A stretch of DNA of 64,000 bases from Adiantum capillus-veneris (Eukaryota; Streptophyta; Polypodiopsida; Polypodiales; Pteridaceae): positions 80,055,412 to 80,119,411 of the forward strand of contig CM043963.1 in assembly GCA_014529385.2 (NCBI GenBank). The letters are read 5' to 3'. The notes beneath the pieces are model-generated. The model worked only from the letters and a program-made list of their open reading frames with translations. It was not told the origin of the DNA and did not search any database. Below, one piece after another: positions 56,013 through 64,000 of this stretch. Both the position numbers and the translations under genes were made by a program. Position 1 is the first letter of the stretch, and each line of letters opens with the position of its first letter.

Positions 56013-57491
56013 TGTCACGAGGACGTGGCAGTTATTAACCATGTCACAGAGATGTGGCAACTGCTAACCTTGGTTGTTGGTTTCTTTCCAATGGGGTTTA
56101 TTTTATTTGTTTTGAGACCCTCTTTTTGAAGTAGCAAACGGTCGGACATTGTATGGCCAGTGTGAACGGTAGATTCACCCGCAGACGGGAAGTGGTCGGC
56201 ACTGGAATTCGTATGGTAAGAGGATGTCTAGGCTCAGAGCAAGATCATATAGGTCCCCCCGTCGCACTTAGCAAGTTGGTGGATACTAGGAAGTGAACTC
56301 AATTAAGGCGTAAAGTCAAGGTGGGACTTCCAACAAAAAGTATCCGACAGTTGGGCCACATTGCACTTTTGGATGCGGTCCCAATGAGGATAGATGGTCA
56401 GAAGACTAGTGGGAGCCCAACGGAAGCATCTCCTAAAATTTAGGGAACTGCTATTTTGGGCCGTGAAATGTGTTCGCGTCATTACCTCCGGTATGACTAG
56501 GGGAACATTTTATAACTCTGCCGTGAAGTCAATTGGGCAACCGGTCAGGATATTTTTAAGCGGCAAACCCGAAACGGGAAAATGCTTGAAAATGCGCCAA
56601 GTGTCACATTTTCGTGAACTTTCCTCTTGCAGAGAAATGGTCGCTGATTTTTATGCTGGGAGAGGCCTCATTTCAGCTTTTGTCACAGGTTAAGAGCTAT
56701 GGAGTGCTTTCTTTCCCTCTCATGTACAGTGTGGTGCTAGGAGTGATGCCCTGCACACTACACACTGCTCTCTCTCTCCCCTACGTGCAGTTATGTGATG
56801 CCCCACAAGAGGGCTACTCATTTGACTGATGTACAGTTGTGTGGGTTCATGCTTTTGTGCTGAGGCAAGAGCCTCCTTGAGCAGGAACAGGGGTAGCTAA
56901 CTGCTGCTCCAAAGCAGGCACTGGTGAGGGTCATAACCTCACCATACAGGTGCAAAATCAGCGCTGTGTATGCGCTGTAAATTCACCGTTTTTCAGTCGT
57001 ACGGACGCCAAGATCATTGGGAATCGTGCCCCACTGGCAAAGGACAGTTAGGGGACTGTTTGGGGCTGAAAACAGGGCAAAAACCAGTAAATACAGCGGG
57101 CTGAATTTACTGTTTTTGGACAGGAATCAGAGGGTATACGCCAGTGCAAGCGAGTTCCAGCAGGGGAATTGGTTTCGCGCAAGTTTTGGGGTTGTTATGC
57201 TGCCGAAATTTGGCCAAATCAAATGGTATCTAGGTGAATACACGTGAAGGATTCTCAGGACCTTACCTTGTAATTTACCCTCCTAAAGAATAAAGAAATA
57301 CCGAAAGGGGCGCCAATTTTGGGGCCTACAGGTTGTCGGCGTCTGCTCGGAGCATTCTAGCTTCCGAGCCGTGTGTGTATTCAAGTGTTAACTCCCGTCG
57401 CGGGTTCTCTTTGCAAAGTGCTCTGTGTGTGTGTATAAAGTAAAGAATTTCAGGTGAAAGCCAACGCCTACCGCCCTACGGGCCGGTTTCA
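56013..57491 (+). repeat. 3' LTR of element E
   Basis: 1,479 bp, matching the 5' LTR with an offset of 6,957. Differences found: G/A at 57011, T/C at 57161, A/G at 57166. AATAAA is at 57289-57294. It ends TTTCA before the flanking TAAGG. Confidence 0.95.
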
Positions 57492-57496
57492 TAAGG

Positions 57497-58744
57497 ACCA
57501 AAGGCATAGTAGTACTGCTACCAGACTATGTCCGACGTATCCTGGGATCCAACCAGCTTCACACTCAACTCCTCAGTATAGTTGACATTTCTTTAAACGT
57601 CATAAGCTCTGCGAACGCTGTAGCATACGGCGTACTTGAAAAAAGATCCTTGCTTCATGACCCTCTGATCTATTGGACAAAAGCAGTAAATATACAACAA
57701 CTATGAAAGCTGCTCGCGTCCTCGCGCTTATCAGACATTTTGGCCTACAACTTACTCCATAATCCAGTTATCAAGATGTATAAGACAGTGGCAGAGCAAC
57801 CCCACAAAAAAAACACTTTGTGTGTGTTGACACCAGACGCTGTTACGTCAATCATAACAAGCCACTCAGAAATGGAGCCTTTTGCATTGATGGAGGAAGC
57901 AGAAGCGCAATGTGAGATGAGCATTCTTGAAAACACGTACGCCACCTCAAGAAGCAGGGCCTATACCAGAACAGACTCTCATGAGTTTGGCTCAGTAAAG
58001 CTCCGTGAGGGCTCAGGCCTCATTGAGCGTACGACTATCTTCAGGTACAATGGGATGCTTGCTAGCCACTCAGAGGCCAAAGACGTGACAATAGAAAACG
58101 CTGTGTTCCCTTTTTTATTCCCGTTCGGGTGCGGAAACTACGAAGGAGACACCCGATTCAGTGACTACATCAGGATGAGGATCAACATGTTGTTCTCCGT
58201 GTATACCTTGTACAAGCCATATATAGTCATCATGTACCAACTCAAGAGAGCAATCATGATTTTCAATTCTACAAACACGACGATGTCGCAGCGTGACATA
58301 GACGCGTATAAGAGGAAGCACAAGAATGCATCCAACCAAGATGCAGTAAGAAACATTATAAGATACAAGCTTCCGTCAACAATGCCTGGCACTCCATCAT
58401 GGCATCGAAAGAACCTCAAAGATCTCATCACAATGGTTGACTTGTGGAGCCTACCTGATTTGTTCCTGACATTTACAGCGGACGAAGTCACAAAAAGCAG
58501 GTGGAACGAAATTACAGTAATCGAAAATACTGCCCATTCATTCAATGGAAGCTACATGGAAAGATTGTCCTGTCGAGTGTGCCGTGTTGTTCCACGAGCG
58601 TCTGCACGTCTTCTTAAACAACCATATTTTTGGGGGGAGCAAAGTCCTAGGCGAAATAGAGCATCATCTTTTAAGGTACGAGATACAAAACCGAGGATCG
58701 CTGCATGCTCATCTGATTTTGTGGATTTTCCGAGGCGACATTGA
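57497..58744 (+). pseudogene. Helitron Rep-helicase, central part
   Basis: Reading from 57497 (right after the target copy), the frame runs TKGIVVLLPDYVRRILGSNQ to a TGA at 57704-57706, then continues in the same frame KLLASSRLSDILAYNLLHNP to 58744. Helitron-type landmarks are FPFLFPFGCGNYEGDTRFSD, YIRMRINMLFSVY, and TPSWHRKNLKDLITMVDLWS, LPDLFLTFTADEVTKSRWNE. From about 58545 the correct text passes to another frame. The first line shows that the pre-insertion reading frame crossed the element E site. Confidence 0.8.
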
Positions 58745-59408
58745 GTCGGTAGCAGATGAAATAGCGGCATACATACTTGACCCACAACAGCCTCCTTTGA
58801 ACTTCTCGAACCATTTACATCACCTCGTCACAAGAAAACAAATTCACAAATGCAAGTCCGCTTGCTGGGTAATGGGCCAACACTCTGCATGCAAATATGG
58901 CTTTCCATTCAGTCCTCAGCTATCAACCAAGCCCGTAATGGACCCACAAACATCAAGATGGTTGTACTATCGGCCCGGAGATGAACACCGTAACGTAGTT
59001 CCCAACCACCCGACAATCTTGCTGCTGTGTCGAGCGCACATGAACATCCAACGTATGACCAACTCATCTATATCTCACTACTTGCTAAAGTACGCAATGA
59101 AGACAGAGCCAATGGGTCCACTGAACCTACCAGAAGAGAACGCAGCAAGGCTCGGCTTGAATGGACTAGACAAGGTCAAGCTCCGCGTAATTGCAACATC
59201 GATAATGTCCAAGCCGATTTCAGCAATAGAGGCAGCACTAAATTGCCTGCAAATTCCAATCATCACAAGAAGCGAAGCCGTGGAATATATCGACTCATCG
59301 CCACCTTCACTAAGACAAAGATTGTTATCACAGAGTCAAACGATTGTTATGCACCCAATTGACTTGTACTGTGCAAGGCCATTGCAGCTAGAGCAATACA
59401 CGTTCTGA
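58545..59408 (+). pseudogene. Helitron Rep domain with HUH and Y2 motifs
   Basis: This 287-codon frame continues the Rep domain after a frameshift near 58545: WKDCPVECAVLFHERLHVFL, EIQNRGSLHAHLILWIFRGD. The metal-binding HUH pair is HAH at 58704-58712. The two catalytic tyrosines are in HYLLKY, at 59079-59081 and 59091-59093. Rep proteins of this type nick one strand and attach through tyrosine. Both active-site motifs remain, in contrast to the helicase. A TGA ends the frame at 59406-59408, after which recognisable text continues. Confidence 0.85.
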
Positions 59409-59982
59409 AGGTACCACAAAAATTTCAAGATCGAGAACACCACCACAGGATCTCAGAAGAGCCAGATGTACGATGCCTACAACAACTTGGTACTAGAAAA
59501 TCACCGGCTCGTACGATTCACCGAGTACCACCCTGGCCACCAACCGGAGGGCTTCTTCTTCAACATTTAGAACTGAATCCGATCTGATCTCGCAACAAAA
59601 CCCAATGTCTTGTTACTTTACAGAATGCAAAATCCGACAATTAATAAGAGACGAGGAGAACCTTGAGATGTACATCAACGAGTACACACAACGAAACATG
59701 CTTTTAAACGAGAACACGGGGCACATTGTGAACTTGATCCACCAGAAGCTCTTCCTGAACCGCGAGAGTCCGATTCATTCAAGCCGTGTAGAGATAAATG
59801 ATACAAAGGAAACTAGTAGACATAACATGCTGCAGCTTCTAAAGGAGTTCGCCGATGTCCGTAACGCAACACTCACTCCTGAACAACACAAGATTTTCGA
59901 AGACACATCACCAGAACATCCGGCCTCCACATTATCACGGTTGTCCCAGGATCGAGAAAGTCCTTCCTCATCAAATACATGA
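59409..59982 (+). pseudogene. Helitron linker between Rep and helicase
   Basis: After the TGA the same frame reads YHKNFKIENTTTGSQKSQMY and RFTEYHPGHQPEGFFFNI-stop, which fits the segment following Helitron Rep. The frame 59605-59982 then gives a spacer (EMYINEYTQRNMLLNENTGH) and NATLTPEQHKIFED, the usual entry to the helicase (LxxEQxxxF). Another frameshift lies between about 59900 and 59960. Confidence 0.7.
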
Positions 59983-61088
59983 CGACCAGGTTCGTACAAC
60001 AAAACAAGACAGTCATATTGACAGCGTCAACTGGCGCAGCTGCATCTCGGCTAAGCAGTGCCGCAAAAACAGTGCACTATCAATTCAAGATAACGGTGGG
60101 CTCGAATAAACACTATCCAGAATCAATAAATCCAGGAGACGAGAGATTCACATCCATCAAAGAGGCTGACGTTATCATAATGGACAAGATATCAATGCTC
60201 ACAAGCACAACATTCAACATGGTCGTTCGCCAACTTGTCAATGTCACAAACATATCAATTCATGATCCATTCTGCAATAAATTAGTGCTTGTCTTTGGAG
60301 ACTTCGCACAGCTACCGCCCGTCTGTAAGCACCCTGGGCCTTTTTGTCATGTATGTACAATTACACAATCGGCACACTTCAAGCATGGCATTGTCCACAA
60401 GATGACATTCTCAGTTCGACATGCAGCGGACCCAATATTCCTCAACTTTCTGCATACAATTAGACAAAGAAAGCCAACCGAAGAAGAGATAACAAGCACG
60501 CTTTCAGAGTGCATCATAAACGAACAAGAACTATTGGAAACTATGGACGAAGACACCACAATCATTTGCACCCATCGCGACGACGCTCGAAGATACAATG
60601 ACATCATATTGCAAAGGAGTTTTGCAAACGAACAGATATTCCGAATAGCGTTAAAAAGAAATGCGGACAACAAGCCACTCTTAGAAAGCTGGGTCAACGA
60701 TAGCTCTTTCAATGAAATACACAATGTCGCTGTTGGTGCAAAGTGTAATGTCACCTCAAATCTCGACTTGGAAATTGGCGCTGCAAACGGCGCCACATGC
60801 AGGGTCAAGAATATATCCCATGATTGCAACGGTCTAGTAGACGCGATCAGTGTGCTCATAGAGAACACAAATACCAAAATCACCATTCGGCATACAAAAC
60901 ACTCCACTAGGGCATTCAACTTCAAATATTACCACAAATATACATTCCCTTTAATACTAGCATATGCAATAATGGGTCACAAATCGCAGGGTGCAACAAT
61001 AGCTAAAAAGGCCATACTCAACATCAAACAAGTTTTCGCACTAGGTGTTAGGTGCAGCGGAATGAATGTTGTATTTTCTCAAGATTAG
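59905..61088 (+). pseudogene. Helitron Pif1-like helicase, Walker motifs damaged
   Basis: The frame of 59979 is open back to about 59905. Walker A reads VVPGSRKS (near 59935-59960), where GxxxxGKS/T is needed; both Gly positions are changed. LTASTGAAASRLSSAAKTVH is motif Ia. Walker B reads IIMDKISML, with Lys for the catalytic Glu of DEISM. LVFGDFAQLPPV (motif III), ANGATCRVKNI and LAYAIMGHKSQGATI are well kept. The frame ends MNVVFSQD-stop at 61088, before the last motif (ALSR), where element F's LTR seems to begin. The protein cannot hydrolyse ATP normally. Confidence 0.85.
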
Positions 61089-62171
61089 TGATCTTTATTG
61101 CTCAAGGTTCCTTTTAGTTCTTAAGGAAAGAGAGAGCTTTCCGTCTTGTAGAGTGCTGTGGTCACGAACAAAGTGAGTGGATATTGTGCGTGCAAGTGAA
61201 TGAGACTGAGAGAAGGAGAGAGAAGAGATACGACACCCGAGAGGTTGTAAAACCCTCCTCCGAAGGCCCCACTCTCGTCGGCGAGAGTGGTCTATTCTTT
61301 GATTGCACAAAGGTGTACAATGCGTATGCAATGGACTATGAAACTTGGTCTATGCCGATGACGACGACGACAACGACGACGACGACGACGATGGCTGAAA
61401 TCTGAGATCTTCTAATCGCTGAATTTCGGGACTGTTTCGGTGGCTGACAATGACTGTTTTGGCTGCGTTTTCTTGGCTGAAAAATGAGGTTTTTTAGGGC
61501 TGAAAACTGATGGTCTTTACGGGCTGAATCTGCTACACTTTAGGTGAATGATGCCGGTCTTAATTTGCTGCTGAAATCCAAAAACGCCAGGGGCTGAAAT
61601 TGGTCCTTCTGTCGCCGGGGTTCTGTAAATGCAAAAACGCTAGGCTGATCTGCTGTGTGGTGATGACGCCGGGGCTGATTTGCTGTGCACAAATCGCCAA
61701 GGCTGATCTGATGCAAAAACGCTAGGTCTTCTGTGGAGAAAACGCCAGAGTAGTCGCGGGGGTCGGTCTTGCTGAGAAGTTGCCTGTTGAGCAGGTGCTC
61801 CTACTGCCTCTTCTGCCATTTAGTGCTAACTTGGGTTTGCTTATATAGAAACTTAGCAAAATTGCCCTACCTACTTTTGTTGGAAAGTCACTTAAAAATA
61901 ATAAGTGAAAATCCCAATAAATAGGAAAATAGGCTAAATGCACTGGAAAATTCCCCTAACTGATGCAAATAGATTTTGATGGGAATTCCGATGATCATGC
62001 TGTGTGCAACCGGAGGATATGCATCTATGCTAAGTGAGTGGGCATGCACGGTCTACGAATAGACTCACAAAAGTGCTAGATCACTGCTAATCTAAACTGA
62101 CTGAACTGACTGAACCCTGCTGTGGTGTAGCTTGTCCACGGACACGTAGGGTTGGGATGTGTCACGTGACA
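61089..62171 (-). repeat. Probable 3' LTR of element F
   Basis: On the minus strand it starts TGTCACGTGACACATCCCAA after the polypurine tract and may end GCAATAAAGATCA, giving TG...CA and about 1,083 bp; AATAAA lies 6 bases before that end. It contains a (GAC)n run (61357-61391) and short degenerate repeats of AAAAACGC(C/T)AGG with GGCTGATCTG (61570-61750). The inner start is well supported; the outer end is inferred from where the Helitron frame breaks. Confidence 0.6.
61357..61391. repeat. (GAC)n run inside the element F LTR
   Basis: About eleven GAC/AAC triplets, followed by ATGGCTGAAATC. Confidence 0.9.
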
Positions 62172-62184
62172 TCCCCTCCTTTTC
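62172..62184 (-). other. Polypurine tract of element F
   Basis: GAAAAGGAGGGGA on the minus strand directly before TGTCAC. Confidence 0.75.
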
Positions 62185-62473
62185 AAAGTGAGGTACTGGT
62201 ACCGAACTGTATGGCGTCGAGGGAGATCGCCAACATCATCCGGAATCCTGGAAGGGACTCTTCGCGGGCCCACTCTGATGTGTGGGTCGAGCGGTACTTG
62301 AACTTCATAAAGGTCTGCAACGCTTGCTTCTTTGGGCCGCGCTGAAAGCGACTCAAAGTCTTCTGTGGCTCCTTTGATGCTTCAACTTCGTCTAGAATCC
62401 TGCTTCTTTCGTCTTCAAGAATCTCCATGACTGAAAATTCCTGAAACAATCTCCAACACAAAACCATGAACAT
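62183..62473 (-). pseudogene. Chromodomain tail of element F
   Basis: The 96-codon frame has MEILEDERSRILDEVEASKE, then QTFMKFKYRSTHTSEWAREE and SLPGFRMML. This matches the chromodomain at the end of gypsy integrases ((Y/F)LVKWKxxxxxxxTWExxExL). It is in the same frame as the upstream ORF, after a TGA (62504-62506) and ten codons. The last residues run into the polypurine tract, as in complete chromoviruses. Confidence 0.6.
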
Positions 62474-62503
62474 ACCCAGTCCATGTAAAGTGAAGGAAAA
62501 AAA

Positions 62504-63712
62504 TCATGTCTTTGCTAAAGACTGTGTATGCAATGTAGATGAACATAGAGACGGAGTGACAACCCGTTCATCAAACACATGCAAACAATGCGCTCGAATC
62601 TTTTCTGTTTGATCGAAATCAATCAACTGTGGCAAATCACAATGGAAATGCCCATGCTTGGTGCTCATACTATCATGTGCTCTTTCGGAAACTCTGTCAT
62701 GCCAAGGAAGAGACATGAAATGTGACTTCCTGACATCCAAACTTTTCGGCTTTTCATGAACAATCCTCATACATTCGTGCTCATCCATGAGAGAAACGTG
62801 CTCAACATACAATATGCCATGCCTAGGAAAAGAGATCACATAAGGATGTTGACTAAAATACAGGAAACCGTCACGAATGAAACACTCGAACAATGCGTGC
62901 GTATCAATCATGCGAACACATAATACTTCCTGTGATGGTTCTTTGGACCAAGGCTCGAGAGCCAAGATCGCTTCTTCGGGATCTATCGAATCAGCTTGAG
63001 GGGGATCTGTGGACCTCGACTCGAAAGCCAAGATCGATTCTTGGTGATTGATCGAATCTACAACGAGGTTAGCTTCGCTAGGAAAAGCATCCACTAACAC
63101 ATCATCCTTGTGAACAATCACATCATCTTCATGCAACTCATCATGCTTGTGAGAAATCACATCTTGATCATGCAAATCATCATGCTTGTCATTGTCATCC
63201 AAATCATCATGCTTATCATTGTCATTCAAATCATCATGCAAATCATTATCATTCAATTCATCATGCTTCTCATCATCATGCAAATCATTGTGCTTATCAT
63301 TGTCGTTCAAAACATCATCATGCTTCATACAATCATGCAAATCTTGTGTATCATGCGATGGAGAAGAAGAGACTGAGATAGTCTCCTTTTCCCGAATCTC
63401 TTGCATCGGTGCCTGCCTTTGAGAAAAGATTCGCAATAACTCTTGCATTTGTGCTTTGTTCTCGGGATAAAATTCTGCTTCTATGGCTGCTCTTCTTTCT
63501 TGGTACTTACGCTCGATGGCTGCCATATCTTCTTCGTAGGCTTTTCTTTCTGCTTCTCTTTCTTGGTCCAACTCCTCCATAGGAGTTAGTGCATTCTTTG
63601 TCGTAGATGGGGAAGGGTCAGAAAAACCTCCTGGTGGGGAAAAGTCTTCTTCGCCTCTCTCATGCTCATCACCTCCAAGCGAAGTATCCATTCCGCTTCG
63701 AGTGATGACCAT
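62504..63712 (-). CDS. Gag-like protein of element F with acidic His/Asp/Asn repeats
   Basis: The ATG at 63712 gives MVITRSGMDTSLGGDEHERG, a start like those of plant gypsy Gags; the frame is open upstream but is Lys/Pro repeat leader there (ELKNPRPPRTQVPRGLKN in another frame). 402 residues: a heptad-rich segment (about 50-115: LDQEREAERKAYEEDMAAIE, RKYQERRAAIEAEFYPENKA), a 100-residue stretch of HDDLNDNDK-type repeats (about 125-225, nt 63340-63040), then an unfamiliar C-terminal part (HALFECFIRDGFLYFSQHPY ... HCLHVFDERVVTP). No zinc knuckle or capsid fold can be recognised. Gag identity rests on start motif, leader and position. Confidence 0.5.
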   Translation of the reverse strand: MVITRSGMDTSLGGDEHERGEEDFSPPGGFSDPSPSTTKNALTPMEELDQEREAERKAYEEDMAAIERKYQERRAAIEAEFYPENKAQMQELLRIFSQRQAPMQEIREKETISVSSSPSHDTQDLHDCMKHDDVLNDNDKHNDLHDDEKHDELNDNDLHDDLNDNDKHDDLDDNDKHDDLHDQDVISHKHDELHEDDVIVHKDDVLVDAFPSEANLVVDSINHQESILAFESRSTDPPQADSIDPEEAILALEPWSKEPSQEVLCVRMIDTHALFECFIRDGFLYFSQHPYVISFPRHGILYVEHVSLMDEHECMRIVHEKPKSLDVRKSHFMSLPWHDRVSERAHDSMSTKHGHFHCDLPQLIDFDQTEKIRAHCLHVFDERVVTPSLCSSTLHTQSLAKT

Positions 63713-64000
63713 TCTGCAATCGTGGGTTCTTGGGGGTTCTTGTGTTCTTAAGTCCACGAGGGACTTGGGTTCTTGGGGGTCTTGGGTTCTTAAGTTCACG
63801 AGGAACTTGGGTCTTGAGGGTCTTGGGTTCTTGAGGTTTTCTTTCGCTTGCAAATCGCGTTGAGAAGGATCTTCTCTTCACCCGAGTTCTACTCCTTTTT
63901 GCGGGCGCACCCCTTGGCGGCCTTGTGCTCACACCAAGGTTGCTTTTTCCCACCTCACGTCGATTGGCCGGCCGCTAAGTGCACGGTCCGCTCTCAATGA
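63713..64000 (-). other. Leader of element F with AAGACCC/AAGAACCC repeats
   Basis: On the minus strand the leader has repeats such as CCCAAGTTCCTCGTGAACTT and CCCAAGTCCCTCGTGGACTT, about 39-42 bp apart, giving Pro/Arg/Lys-rich chance frames. No primer-binding site or LTR end is seen before the window ends. Confidence 0.5.

Larger units (their letters stand above)
49056..57491 (+). mobile_element. Nearly intact Ty3/gypsy chromovirus, element E
   Basis: An 8,436-bp LTR retrotransposon with 1,479-bp LTRs (49056-50534 and 56013-57491), primer-binding site (50535), gag-pol (50633-55842), and polypurine tract (56001-56012). The flanking 5-mers are TCAGG (49051-49055) and TAAGG (57492-57496), a one-mismatch target duplication. 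LTRs of equal length differ at three positions I found (50054/57011, 50204/57161, 50209/57166), so insertion was recent. Pol ends with a chromodomain. Only one frameshift, in gag, breaks the coding region. Confidence 0.95.
48702..61088 (+). mobile_element. Decayed Helitron, split by gypsy element E
   Basis: A rolling-circle transposon protein in several frames: Cys-rich N-terminus (48702-49055), central region (57497-58744), HUH/Y2 Rep domain (58545-59408), linker (59409-59982) and Pif1-like SF1 helicase (59900-61088). Removing element E and one target copy gives a protein span of about 3.95 kb, near the usual Rep-helicase length. Stops, frameshifts and lost catalytic residues show it is dead. 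Terminal TC and CTRR-hairpin ends were not found; the right end is cut by element F. Confidence 0.85.
61089..64000 (-). mobile_element. Gypsy-derived element F, non-autonomous, runs off the window
   Basis: On the minus strand the order is leader (64000-63713), Gag-like ORF (63712-62504), chromodomain tail (62416-62243), polypurine tract (62184-62172) and LTR (62171 to about 61089). No protease, RT, RNase H or integrase core lies between Gag and chromodomain, which are in one frame with only one TGA between. This looks like an internal-deletion derivative that would depend on another element's enzymes. The 5' LTR is outside the window, so ends and target duplication cannot be confirmed. Confidence 0.65.

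Overview
The window is transposon-rich plant nuclear DNA with no intact host gene that I can recognise. Evidence for a land plant is of three kinds: Ty3/gypsy elements with chromodomain integrases and a second gypsy lineage with LRSG-type Gag; Ty1/copia relics; and many broken PLS-class pentatricopeptide-repeat (PPR) fragments carrying the VLGxALVDMYxKCG signature. The PPR wording and the heavy repeat load suggest a fern, but that is inference and I cannot name a species. There is no bacterial-type gene, CRISPR array, rRNA or convincing tRNA.

Layout. 0-11.4 kb: old, mostly non-coding sequence with gypsy protease relics on the minus strand (231-1068 and 11.0-11.4 kb), a long (TC)n tract, small tandem repeats, and a spaced series of palindromes at 8.28-9.31 kb. 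11.4-19.2 kb: one decayed minus-strand gypsy element (element B) with Gag, zinc knuckles, protease, RT, RNase H and integrase in order, including an internal duplication in RT. 20.3-25.9 kb: a decayed plus-strand chromodomain gypsy (element D). 26.4-28.0 kb: copia pol (minus) and copia gag (plus) relics. 28.0-31.0 kb: no gene, two tandem duplications and a (GA)n tract.

31.1-35.7 kb: a LINE on the minus strand with two uninterrupted ORFs. ORF1 (coiled coil plus RRM-like) and ORF2 (endonuclease, RT, C-terminal zinc knuckle) lie in the same frame, separated by one TAG stop and two further codons. 35.7-44.4 kb: a graveyard of PPR fragments, plus-oriented in the left half and minus-oriented in the right half, with a 102-bp inverted repeat, a gypsy fragment, (GA)n tracts and a dispersed hairpin-rich repeat. 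44.5-45.4 kb: three tandem copies of a roughly 302-bp unit.

48.7-64.0 kb: a nested stack. A Helitron (Cys-rich N-terminus, HUH/Y2 Rep, Pif1-like helicase; all damaged) is split by a nearly intact 8,436-bp gypsy chromovirus (element E, 49056-57491) with two 1,479-bp LTRs that differ at three positions I found. The Helitron helicase is cut off at 61088, where the LTR of a minus-strand element (element F) seems to begin. Element F carries a Gag-like ORF with acidic His/Asp/Asn repeats and a chromodomain tail but no protease, RT or integrase between them, and runs off the window end. The order of events is Helitron first, then elements E and F into it.

Element letters B-F are mine. Coordinates of decayed relics are approximate to tens of bases.
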